A stretch of 5,654 bases of DNA, from positions 1 through 5,654 of the forward strand of contig JAQVDF010000156.1 of assembly GCA_028698405.1 (NCBI GenBank), given 5' to 3'. The stretch is from Phenylobacterium sp. (lineage in GTDB: Bacteria > Pseudomonadota > Alphaproteobacteria > Caulobacterales > Caulobacteraceae). Within the stretch, counting starts at the first letter, position 1; every line of letters begins with the position of its first letter. Below the pieces are notes generated by a model. It saw only the letters and a program-made list of their open reading frames with translations, was not told the DNA's origin and did no database searches. The position numbers and the translations under genes were made by a program. Shown here piece by piece: positions 1-4,837 of the stretch.

Positions 1-858
1 GCGCGCTTCGGCGGCCAGACCCTCGCGCCCGCCGCGTTCCAGGGCCGCGACCAGCGCCGGCCCGCCGGCCGTGCCCAGCCAGATGAACAGCACGTCGATG
101 GTGCGGCTCGCGAGGCTGTAGCCCGCGTGGTAGAGGCCGACTGCCGCCTCGTCCAGGAAGGCGGCCAGCATGAAGCGGTCGGTGCTGGTCAGCACCAGCG
201 TCAGGATCAGGGAGGCGGCCACCGGGATCCCGTAGCCGGCGTAGCGGCGCGCCCGGGCCGGCTGGAACCGCCCCCCGCTGGCGGTTGCGATTTCCTGCGG
301 GACGGCCCAGACCACAGACAGGGCGGCGGCGACGCCGAAGCCGATCAGCGGCGAGGCCCCGCCCAGGCCCGCCATGGCGCAGACCGCGCCGATGGCGAAG
401 CCGCCGAGAATCTGGATCAGGTCGATGGCGGCTGCGCCGCGCACGTCGCCGACCGCCCGGCGCCGCTCCTGGGCGAGCTTGGCCATCGTCCTCGGCAGGA
501 TGGCGCCGAGCCCGGCCAGCACCGCCAGCTTCAGGGGCCCGCTCAGCGGCCAGACGAGCAGCGCAAGGGCGGCCAGCGGCAGGGCTCCGAGCAGCAGGAC
601 CAGCCAGGTGCGCTGCACGGTGGCCGCGTGGTCGGCGCCCGAGCCCCTGTCCAGTTCGGCCACCTGGAAGCGGGCCAGCGCCGCCTCGTTCCAGGTGAAG
701 ACCGCCGTGTGCAGCAGGCTCATCACCGCGAAGCCGAGCGCGTAGTGTCCGAACTCGGCGGGAGTCAGCAGTCGGGTGAAGACGACCAGCGTCAGCAGCC
801 CCACCACCCCCTGGGCGATGTTGACCGGCAGGTAGCCGAGGACGCCGCGCCAGAACAT
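1..858 (-). CDS. Wzx-type polysaccharide flippase, N-terminal 286 residues (HfsF-like)
   Basis: Probable lipid-linked oligosaccharide flippase of the polysaccharide biosynthesis (MATE/MOP) family, an inner-membrane protein that would move undecaprenyl-diphosphate-linked repeat units to the periplasmic face. Seen: the protein begins MFWRGVLGYLPVNIAQGVVG and runs straight into hydrophobic helices, with hydrophobic blocks near residues 8-30, 38-58, 84-104, 108-124, 146-166, 170-188 and 208-226. The segment around 218-250 (LILTLVLTSTDRFMLAAFLD, then AAVGLYHAGYSLA) is the family's typical 'DRfmL...vGlY..ay.la' signature. The ATG at 858 lies 4 bp after the transferase stop, so translational coupling is likely; no strong Shine-Dalgarno sequence is visible. 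The frame stays open to base 1. Full-length relatives have roughly 430-500 residues, so a third or more is missing. Downstream of an initiating transferase, the order resembles Caulobacter hfsE-hfsF. That equivalence is inferred; a flippase for another exopolysaccharide is possible. Confidence 0.87.
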   Translation of the reverse strand, partial: MFWRGVLGYLPVNIAQGVVGLLTLVVFTRLLTPAEFGHYALGFAVMSLLHTAVFTWNEAALARFQVAELDRGSGADHAATVQRTWLVLLLGALPLAALALLVWPLSGPLKLAVLAGLGAILPRTMAKLAQERRRAVGDVRGAAAIDLIQILGGFAIGAVCAMAGLGGASPLIGFGVAAALSVVWAVPQEIATASGGRFQPARARRYAGYGIPVAASLILTLVLTSTDRFMLAAFLDEAAVGLYHAGYSLASRTIDVLFIWLGTAGGPALVAALERGGREGLAAEAR

Positions 859-862
859 CCGG

Positions 863-2353
863 CTAGCGCACGTTCGACCTGTCCCCGAGCAGGCAGGGGA
901 TGGTCATCAGCAGGATGTAGAGGTCGAGCCAGAAGGACTGGCGCTCGATGTAGGCGACGTCCAGCGCCACCCGGCGACGCACCTCCTCGGGCGTGTTGAC
1001 CGGCCCGCGCGAGCCATTGATGGCGGCCCAGCCCGTGATCCCGGGCTTCATCCGGTGGCGATGGGCGTATTCGGCCACCAGCCGGGCGGACTCCACGTCG
1101 CCGGTGCGCATGCCCACGGCATGGGGCCGCGGCCCGACCAGCGACATCTCACCGGCCAGCACGTTGAACAGCTGGGGCAGCTCGTCGAGGCTGGTGCGGC
1201 GGATGAAGCGGCCCACCCGGGTTACCCGGTCGTCGTCCGCGGTCACCTGCCTGGTCGCGTCGGCGTCGGCCGCATCGTGGCGCATGGAGCGGAACTTCCA
1301 GACCACGATCTCCTCGTTGTTGAAGCCGTGGCGGCGCTGGCGGAACATCACCGGGCCGGGGCTGTCCAGGCGGATGGCGAGAGCGACCAGCAGCATGATC
1401 GGCGCGGCCAGCACCAGGGCGATGGAGCCGATCACCAGATCCTGCGTGCGTTTTGAGAAGGCTCGCCAGGCGTCGCGCGGCATGCCGGAGATGGTGGCCA
1501 GCGGCACGTCCGCCAGCCGCTCGAATTCGGCCGCTTCGCCCGAGGTGTCGCCGCCTTCCACCAGCAGGACGATTTCGTTGGGCAGCAGACGCAGCCGGGC
1601 CATCAGCTGGCGCACCCGCTGGCGCGCGTTCTGCGGCACGCAGATCACGATGCGGTCGACGTAGGGCATGATCCGGTGGCCGATCATCGCCCGGGTGTCG
1701 CCCAGCACCCGCACGCCGCGGACGTCGTGCGGCGCGCGGCCGACGCGGTCGTCGAAGACGCCGAGGACGTTGGCGTCGCGGCTCCTCAGGAGGGCGGCGA
1801 TCAGGCGATCAGCGGCCGGCGTCGCGCCGACCACCACGATGTTGGGCGTCAGCCGTCCGTTCTTGCGCGAGCGCTGGATCATCGACCACCAGACCACGTG
1901 CAGCCCGCCCAGCACCGGCAGGGTGGAGGCGGTCCAGGCGACGGCCACGCGGCCGGCCTCGGGCGCGGACATGAAGGGCGCGACGGCGAGCAGGGCGAGG
2001 GCGGCGCCGAGGGCGAGGCCGACGCCCACGCGCGCCAGGTGCAGCATGAGGCTTTCGCGGCGACCGAACTCGTAAGCCTTGAAGACGCCGAGGCCTGCGA
2101 CGCCGGCGAGCGCCAAGGTCCCGAACGCCAGCAGCGACGGGGTCGGCTGCCAGTTCATGGCGACCGCCAGCGTGAGCAGCACGACGACCAGGGCGTCCAG
2201 CCCCTGGAAGGCGGCGGCGACGGCGCGGCCCTGCAGGCGCAGGCGGCTGGGCGCGAGCCGGGCAGGGCGGGACGGGCCCCGGCGTTCTACGGCCGTAGGT
2301 GGCGCGGCCTCGCCCTTGGCGGCCTTGCGGGGCGCGAGGACAGTGACGGACAT
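863..2353 (-). CDS. Polyisoprenyl-phosphate hexose-1-phosphate transferase (initiating sugar transferase, HfsE/PssY/WcaJ-like)
   Basis: Initiating transferase of exopolysaccharide synthesis: it would transfer a sugar-1-phosphate from a UDP-sugar to undecaprenyl phosphate at the cytoplasmic face of the inner membrane. Seen in 496 residues: a polar basic N-tail (1-45); hydrophobic segments near 50-68, 74-92, 107-127 and 138-157; a Rossmann-like CoA_binding_3 region (about 170-290, beginning NIVVVGATPAADRLIAAL); and a C-terminal bacterial sugar transferase domain (300-496). That domain has the entry helix (about 304-328), PGPVMFRQRRHG, KFRSM at 353-357, RVTRVGRFIRRTSLDELPQL with the catalytic Asp-Glu pair at 390-391, MSLVGPRPH at 403-411 and KPGITGWAAING near 436. 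The length is normal for the family. The ATG at 2353 has no obvious Shine-Dalgarno sequence, and no other in-frame start lies close upstream. The flippase start follows after 4 bp. HfsE is favoured over the unlinked Caulobacter paralogues PssY and PssZ only because of that neighbour. The donor sugar cannot be read from sequence. Confidence 0.93.
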   Translation of the reverse strand: MSVTVLAPRKAAKGEAAPPTAVERRGPSRPARLAPSRLRLQGRAVAAAFQGLDALVVVLLTLAVAMNWQPTPSLLAFGTLALAGVAGLGVFKAYEFGRRESLMLHLARVGVGLALGAALALLAVAPFMSAPEAGRVAVAWTASTLPVLGGLHVVWWSMIQRSRKNGRLTPNIVVVGATPAADRLIAALLRSRDANVLGVFDDRVGRAPHDVRGVRVLGDTRAMIGHRIMPYVDRIVICVPQNARQRVRQLMARLRLLPNEIVLLVEGGDTSGEAAEFERLADVPLATISGMPRDAWRAFSKRTQDLVIGSIALVLAAPIMLLVALAIRLDSPGPVMFRQRRHGFNNEEIVVWKFRSMRHDAADADATRQVTADDDRVTRVGRFIRRTSLDELPQLFNVLAGEMSLVGPRPHAVGMRTGDVESARLVAEYAHRHRMKPGITGWAAINGSRGPVNTPEEVRRRVALDVAYIERQSFWLDLYILLMTIPCLLGDRSNVR

Positions 2354-2464
2354 GGACCCAGGATCACGCGACTTCTTCGACGGTTTGTCACGATCCTGAT
2401 GCTGCGGCGTGAGGTTCCCGTTAACGGCCGCCCGATTCGCGTGGCCGGGTCGACCGCCGCAGCG
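2354..2464 (-). promoter_or_regulatory. Upstream region of the transferase-flippase pair, with GANTC site and GTTAAC palindrome
   Basis: The 111 bp between two minus-strand genes has no coding signal. It holds GATTC at 2434-2438, a GANTC site of the kind methylated by CcrM in Alphaproteobacteria, and CCGTTAACGG at 2418-2427, a perfect 10-bp palindrome. A possible promoter nearer the gene has GTGACA (minus strand, 2391-2386), a 17-bp spacer and CGTGAT (2368-2363); the -35 matches TTGACA at five of six bases and the -10 matches TATAAT at three. It would start transcription within a few bases of the ATG, fitting the missing Shine-Dalgarno sequence. No good Rho-independent terminator for the preceding gene is seen. 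All of this is pattern reading without experimental support. Confidence 0.35.
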
Positions 2465-3388
2465 CTAGAAGACCTCGTGGGCCCGGTCGCCGGCGAGGGC
2501 GGCGTAGATCGCCGCCGGCGGGCAGAGGATGATCGCCATGCCCAGCGCGCCGATCCCCGACATCACCACCGCGTAGGTGACGGTCAGGACGTTGAAATAG
2601 GCGCCGATCGAACTCATGTCGGCGGCCATCACCGCCTCCATCGGGCTGGCCGAGCCGCTGACGACCGCGCCGACGCCCAGGAAGATGGCCAGCCCCAGCA
2701 TGGCGACCAGCAGGTAGAGGGCGAAGGCGACGAAGTAGGTGAGGAAGATCTTCACCGACCTGCCGCGGGTCAGCGCCCAGGAACCGAACACGTCCACCCG
2801 GCCCCTGGCCATGGTCATCGGCACGGCCAGCGAAAACCGCGTCCACAGCCAAAGCAGCCCCAGCAGCACCACCGGGACCAGGACGACGGCCATCGAGGCG
2901 GCCGCGGCCGTTCCGCCTCCGCCGCCGGTCGCTCCGATCACGACGCCCAGCAACAGCCCCATCACCAGACTGGAGCCGATGTAGGCGCAGGCCAGGATGA
3001 GGCCGATGGCCGCCATGACCAGCAGCACGCGCGCCTCCTCCGCGCCGAGGCGGACATAGCCCATGGCGGCCTCGTCCGGCCGCTGCACCGCGCGGGTGGC
3101 GGCGGCGGCCGTCACCGCGGAAAAGCCCAGCCAGAGGAGCAGCATCAGGCCGTAGGCCGGCAGCAGTTGGTTGATCAGCTCGAGCGTGGCTGTGGGATCC
3201 TGCGCCGCGGCCTCGCCGGGGGTGGTCTGCAGCGCCATCATGGCGGGTCCGCCCACCCCGACCAGCACCATCACGGCGGTCAGGTTGAAGATCAGGTTCA
3301 GGACCGCCCAGACCGCGACGGCGCGCGGCCGTTCCCGGGTCAGCCGGAAGCCGACGAGCGCCGCCTCACCGATCGAGAAGTCCCGCAT
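2465..3388 (-). CDS. Multi-pass membrane protein of unknown function
   Basis: Not recognised as a named gene. The 307 residues are strongly hydrophobic, with about six membrane segments; counted from the ATG they lie near 25-47, 76-98, 120-150, 164-184, 212-241 and 263-290. The N-terminus (MRDFSIGEAALVGFRLTRER) is amphipathic and charged, and the segment before the fourth loop (WTRFSLAVPMTMARGRVDVF, then WALTRG) looks like the repeated 'r.slavp...e....S..ltrG' element seen in multi-helix membrane families such as the glycerophosphodiester phosphodiesterase membrane domain. That similarity is from memory and unverified. A Gly-rich stretch (GATGGGGGT) lies between helices three and four. Start choice: a GTG at 3394 is in frame, but AAGGG (minus strand, 3400-3396) sits 7 nt before the ATG at 3388 and almost touches the GTG, so the ATG is preferred. 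The gene is divergent from the small membrane gene at 3544 and 111 bp upstream of the sugar transferase. A role in polysaccharide export is not shown. Confidence 0.82.
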   Translation of the reverse strand: MRDFSIGEAALVGFRLTRERPRAVAVWAVLNLIFNLTAVMVLVGVGGPAMMALQTTPGEAAAQDPTATLELINQLLPAYGLMLLLWLGFSAVTAAAATRAVQRPDEAAMGYVRLGAEEARVLLVMAAIGLILACAYIGSSLVMGLLLGVVIGATGGGGGTAAAASMAVVLVPVVLLGLLWLWTRFSLAVPMTMARGRVDVFGSWALTRGRSVKIFLTYFVAFALYLLVAMLGLAIFLGVGAVVSGSASPMEAVMAADMSSIGAYFNVLTVTYAVVMSGIGALGMAIILCPPAAIYAALAGDRAHEVF

Positions 3389-3394
3389 CCGCAC

Positions 3395-3543
3395 GCCCTT
3401 GTTCGCTCCGGAGGGGGAGTTCCTGCCTGCGCCTCCGTCGAAGTCAAGTTGACGTTGCGGTTACGTAGTTTGCCGGAATGGAACGCCAATGATCGCGCAG
3501 CGATATTGTCCGCGCGCCGGGCGGCGGCGCAAAGGACTACGGC
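3395..3543. promoter_or_regulatory. Divergent promoter region with a shared TTGAC palindrome
   Basis: The region separates the minus-strand membrane protein from the plus-strand small membrane gene. GTCAAGTTGAC at 3443-3453 is a perfect 5+1+5 palindrome giving a TTGAC -35-like core on each strand. On the minus strand, TTGACTT is followed after 14 bp by GCAGGAAC (3426-3419), which fits five of the seven fixed positions of the Caulobacter housekeeping -10 GCTANAWC and gives a leader of about 24 nt. On the plus strand TTGACGT fits the Caulobacter -35 TTGACGS well apart from the last base, but no convincing -10 follows at the usual distance. TATTGT at 3504-3509 is another possible -10, without a good -35. 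Confidence 0.4.
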
Positions 3544-3705
3544 ATGTCGCTCCTCAGGCTATTCTTCCACGCCCCGGGCAACTTCCTCGCCGACATGCTC
3601 GGCACGACCGACGAGCATGAGCGCGGTCTGCTGCGCGTGGTCGTGAACGCCGTGCTGTGGATCACGCTCGTCGCCGTCGGCTTCATGGCTGCCGTGGCCT
3701 ACTGA
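3544..3705 (+). CDS. Small single-helix membrane protein, 53 residues, unknown function
   Basis: The ORF codes for MSLLRLFFHAPGNFLADMLG followed by a short charged linker (TTDEHERG, 21-28) and one strongly hydrophobic helix (about 30-52) ending in Ala-Tyr at the C-terminus. Support for a real gene: AAAGGA at 3531-3536 lies 7 nt before the ATG; an in-frame TGA at about 3489-3491 leaves no other ATG, GTG or TTG start; and the translation is a coherent amphipathic-linker-helix protein rather than the Arg/Pro/Ala-rich text of the antisense frames nearby. Arg31 on the N-terminal side of the helix and no charge after it suggest the N-terminus in the cytoplasm, with the C-terminus ending in or just past the membrane. 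It is divergent from the large membrane protein and converges on modA, 86 bp away. I do not recognise the family, and no function is proposed. Confidence 0.75.
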   Translation: MSLLRLFFHAPGNFLADMLGTTDEHERGLLRVVVNAVLWITLVAVGFMAAVAY

Positions 3706-3791
3706 AGATTCGCCCGCCATCCGATCCGCTCATTCGTCGGCTCTCCCGGCGCTCCCCGAAAAGCTGCGCCGCCTGCTCCGGGGCCGGCTGC
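3706..3791. other. Convergent gap between the small membrane gene and modA
   Basis: Both flanking genes end here. On the minus strand, CCGGCCCC and a downstream GGGGAGCGCCGG could form an imperfect stem with a long loop, but no T-run follows, so I do not call a terminator. There is no coding signal and no modB start. Confidence 0.4.
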
Positions 3792-4556
3792 TCACCGCTG
3801 GCGTAGCACCGTGAACCCGTGCTTGCGGAACACGGTGGCGGCCTCCGGACCGGTCAGGAAGGCCAGGAAGGCGGCGGCGTCGGGGTTTCGGGACTGGGCG
3901 GTCAGCGCCGCCGGGTAGACGATCTTCGGGTGCGAGCTCTCCGGGAACAGGCCGACGATGCGCACCCGGGGCTCGGCCCTGGCGTCGGTGTCGTAGACGA
4001 TCCCCAACGGCGCCTCGCCCCGGGCGACGTAGTGCAGAGCCACGCGCACGTTCTCCGCCGGCGCAAGCCGCTTCTCCACCTGCGCCCAGACGCCCAGGCT
4101 GGTCAGCGCGGCCCTCGCGTAGCGGCCGGCCGGAACCTCGGGCGCGGCGACGGCCAGCCGGCCCGAGCCCAGCGCGCGGGCCAGCGGCATCCCGGGGCCG
4201 ACGGTCAGCCGCGTCTTGGAACTCGCAGGTGCGATCAGCGCCAGCCGGTTGCCCACGAGATCCCGCCGGGTGGCCGGCGCGATCAGCCGGCGATTTTCGA
4301 GATGGTCCATCCAGTCGCTGTCGGCCGAGACGAAGACGTCGGCCGGCGCGCCCTGTTCGATCTGCCGGGCGATGGCCGAGGAGCCGGCGTAGGAGAAGCG
4401 CACCCTGGCGCCTCCTCGTACTTCGAACTCGCGCCCCACTTCGTCCAGCACGTCCTTGAGCGAGGCGGCGGCGAAGACGGTGACGGACGCGGCCTGGGCG
4501 GCGTTCGCCGCGAACAGCACGAGGGACAGGACGAGGATGCGCAGGATGGTCGGCAT
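3792..4556 (-). CDS. modA: Molybdate ABC transporter substrate-binding protein ModA
   Basis: Periplasmic binding protein that captures molybdate (and tungstate) for the ModBC ABC importer supplying molybdenum cofactor synthesis. Seen in 254 residues: a signal peptide with hydrophobic core LRILVLSLVLFAANAA and an AQA cleavage motif at 20-22; then SVTVFAAASLKDVL, AGSSAIARQIEQGAPADVFV, VPAGRYA, APAENVRVALHYV and EAPLGIVYDTDA, all ModA signatures. Aligned by eye to the five E. coli oxyanion ligands (mature Ser12, Ser39, Ala125, Val152, Tyr170), the equivalents here are Ser32, Ser59, Ala143, Val170 and Tyr188, so the pocket looks intact. The length is normal. GGGAG lies 12 nt upstream of the ATG, a weak spacing. 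The gene starts 38 bp after tRNA-Ser on the same strand. No modB or modC follows: the next gene downstream is convergent and unrelated. The ligand could be another oxyanion, but the motifs favour molybdate. Confidence 0.95.
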   Translation of the reverse strand: MPTILRILVLSLVLFAANAAQAASVTVFAAASLKDVLDEVGREFEVRGGARVRFSYAGSSAIARQIEQGAPADVFVSADSDWMDHLENRRLIAPATRRDLVGNRLALIAPASSKTRLTVGPGMPLARALGSGRLAVAAPEVPAGRYARAALTSLGVWAQVEKRLAPAENVRVALHYVARGEAPLGIVYDTDARAEPRVRIVGLFPESSHPKIVYPAALTAQSRNPDAAAFLAFLTGPEAATVFRKHGFTVLRQR

Positions 4557-4590
4557 GAGGCGGTCGCGCTCCCGATCCTCGCAGCAGGCG

Positions 4591-4698
4591 CCTTTGGCGG
4601 TGACGGAGGGATTCGAACCCTCGGTACGGCTTTACACCGTACAACGGTTTAGCAAACCGCCGCCTTCAGCCACTCGGCCACGTCACCCGGTCCAAAGG
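4591..4698. repeat. Inverted repeat flanking tRNA-Ser (CCTTTGG / CCAAAGG)
   Basis: CCTTTGG at 4591-4597 and CCAAAGG at 4692-4698 are exact reverse complements lying just outside the tRNA acceptor stem. In the precursor, the CCA end plus AAGG would pair with a 5' leader CCUUUGG, extending the acceptor stem by seven pairs across an asymmetric bulge (one base, the discriminator, against four). The repeat is directly visible; its effect on processing is inferred. Confidence 0.6.
4595..4687 (-). tRNA. tRNA-Ser(GCU)
   Basis: A complete class II tRNA on the minus strand. The 7-bp acceptor stem pairs GGTGACG with CGTCACC, then discriminator G and an encoded CCA (4597-4595). The D stem is GCC/GGC with GAGTGGCTGAA in the loop. 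The anticodon stem GCGGT/ACCGT (one G-U pair) closes loop TTGCTAA, giving anticodon GCT (4653-4651 on the minus strand), which reads AGC and AGU. The long variable arm GTACGG/CCGTAC is diagnostic of serine. The T stem GAGGG/CCCTC closes loop TTCGAAT. The total of 93 nt with CCA is usual for this species. modA begins 38 bp downstream on the same strand. Confidence 0.97.
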
Positions 4699-4704
4699 AC
4701 GCCC

Positions 4705-4734
4705 TCCATAGCCCAAGCCGGGTCGCCGGAGCAA
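4705..4734 (-). promoter_or_regulatory. Candidate promoter of tRNA-Ser(GCU)
   Basis: On the minus strand, TTGCTC (4734-4729), an 18-bp spacer and TATGGA (4710-4705, within GCTATGGA) form a plausible -35/-10 pair. Transcription starting 6-7 bases after the -10 would begin near 4698 and leave a leader of about 11 nt before the tRNA. The match is moderate (four of six at each element), but position and orientation fit a tRNA promoter. It could also serve modA by read-through. Confidence 0.4.
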
Positions 4735-4761
4735 CGGCTCTCGCGCGGCCTTGTCCATCCC

Positions 4762-4797
4762 GGGCGCCGGGGGCGGGTTGGGCCCTTGGGCGGGGGG
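4762..4797 (+). other. G-tract cluster with G-quadruplex potential
   Basis: Six runs of three or more G lie within 36 bases on the plus strand (4762-4764, 4769-4773, 4775-4777, 4780-4782, 4788-4790, 4792-4797), with loops of 1 to 5 bases, satisfying the G3N1-7 quadruplex pattern several times over. It ends 40 bp before the oxidoreductase ATG. Two GGGCCC copies (4780-4785, 4795-4800) overlap it and could form a competing hairpin. High GC makes chance G-runs common. Confidence 0.5.
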
Positions 4798-4831
4798 CCC
4801 GGAGCGGGCTAGCGTGGCGGCGAGAAGGAGG
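4786..4831 (+). promoter_or_regulatory. Candidate promoter and strong ribosome binding site of the oxidoreductase
   Basis: TTGGGC (4786-4791), an 18-bp spacer and TAGCGT (4810-4815, within GCTAGCGT, which resembles the start of the Caulobacter -10 GCTANAWC) form a weak promoter candidate that would give a short leader. AAGGAGG at 4825-4831 is a consensus Shine-Dalgarno sequence 6 nt from the ATG and fixes the start. The binding site is sure; the promoter is not. Confidence 0.45.
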
Positions 4832-4837
4832 AACCCC

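Noticed and set aside
127..999. A 290-codon plus-strand frame over the flippase and the transferase 3' end
   Set aside because: Antisense to two well-supported genes, with composition typical of a GC-driven shadow.
2361..2396. GGATC...GATCC inverted repeat before the sugar transferase as an operator
   Set aside because: Only the outer 5 bp pair cleanly and the inner match is broken; not distinguishable from chance.
3389..3394. GTG at 3394 as the start of the membrane protein
   Set aside because: The AAGGG Shine-Dalgarno sequence is one base from the GTG but 7 nt from the ATG at 3388, so the ATG is preferred.
1676..3646. A 656-codon plus-strand open frame spanning parts of two minus-strand genes and their promoters
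   Set aside because: It is antisense to the sugar transferase and the membrane protein, has low-complexity His/Gln/Arg/Gly-rich text with no domain, and crosses two intergenic regions. High third-position GC opens such frames by chance.
3706..3791. Rho-independent terminator between the convergent genes
   Set aside because: The GC-rich complementary stretches form only an imperfect stem with a long loop and no T-run follows.
4557..4594. Terminator or attachment site between tRNA-Ser and modA
   Set aside because: GGCGCC is self-complementary but tiny, there is no T-run, and the tRNA 3' end is not repeated elsewhere in the window.
3730..4644. A 304-codon minus-strand frame covering modA
   Set aside because: Out of frame with the clear ModA protein and begins inside the tRNA; Arg/Gly-rich shadow.
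3819..4652. A 277-codon plus-strand frame antisense to modA
   Set aside because: Runs through modA and into the tRNA; no recognisable protein features.
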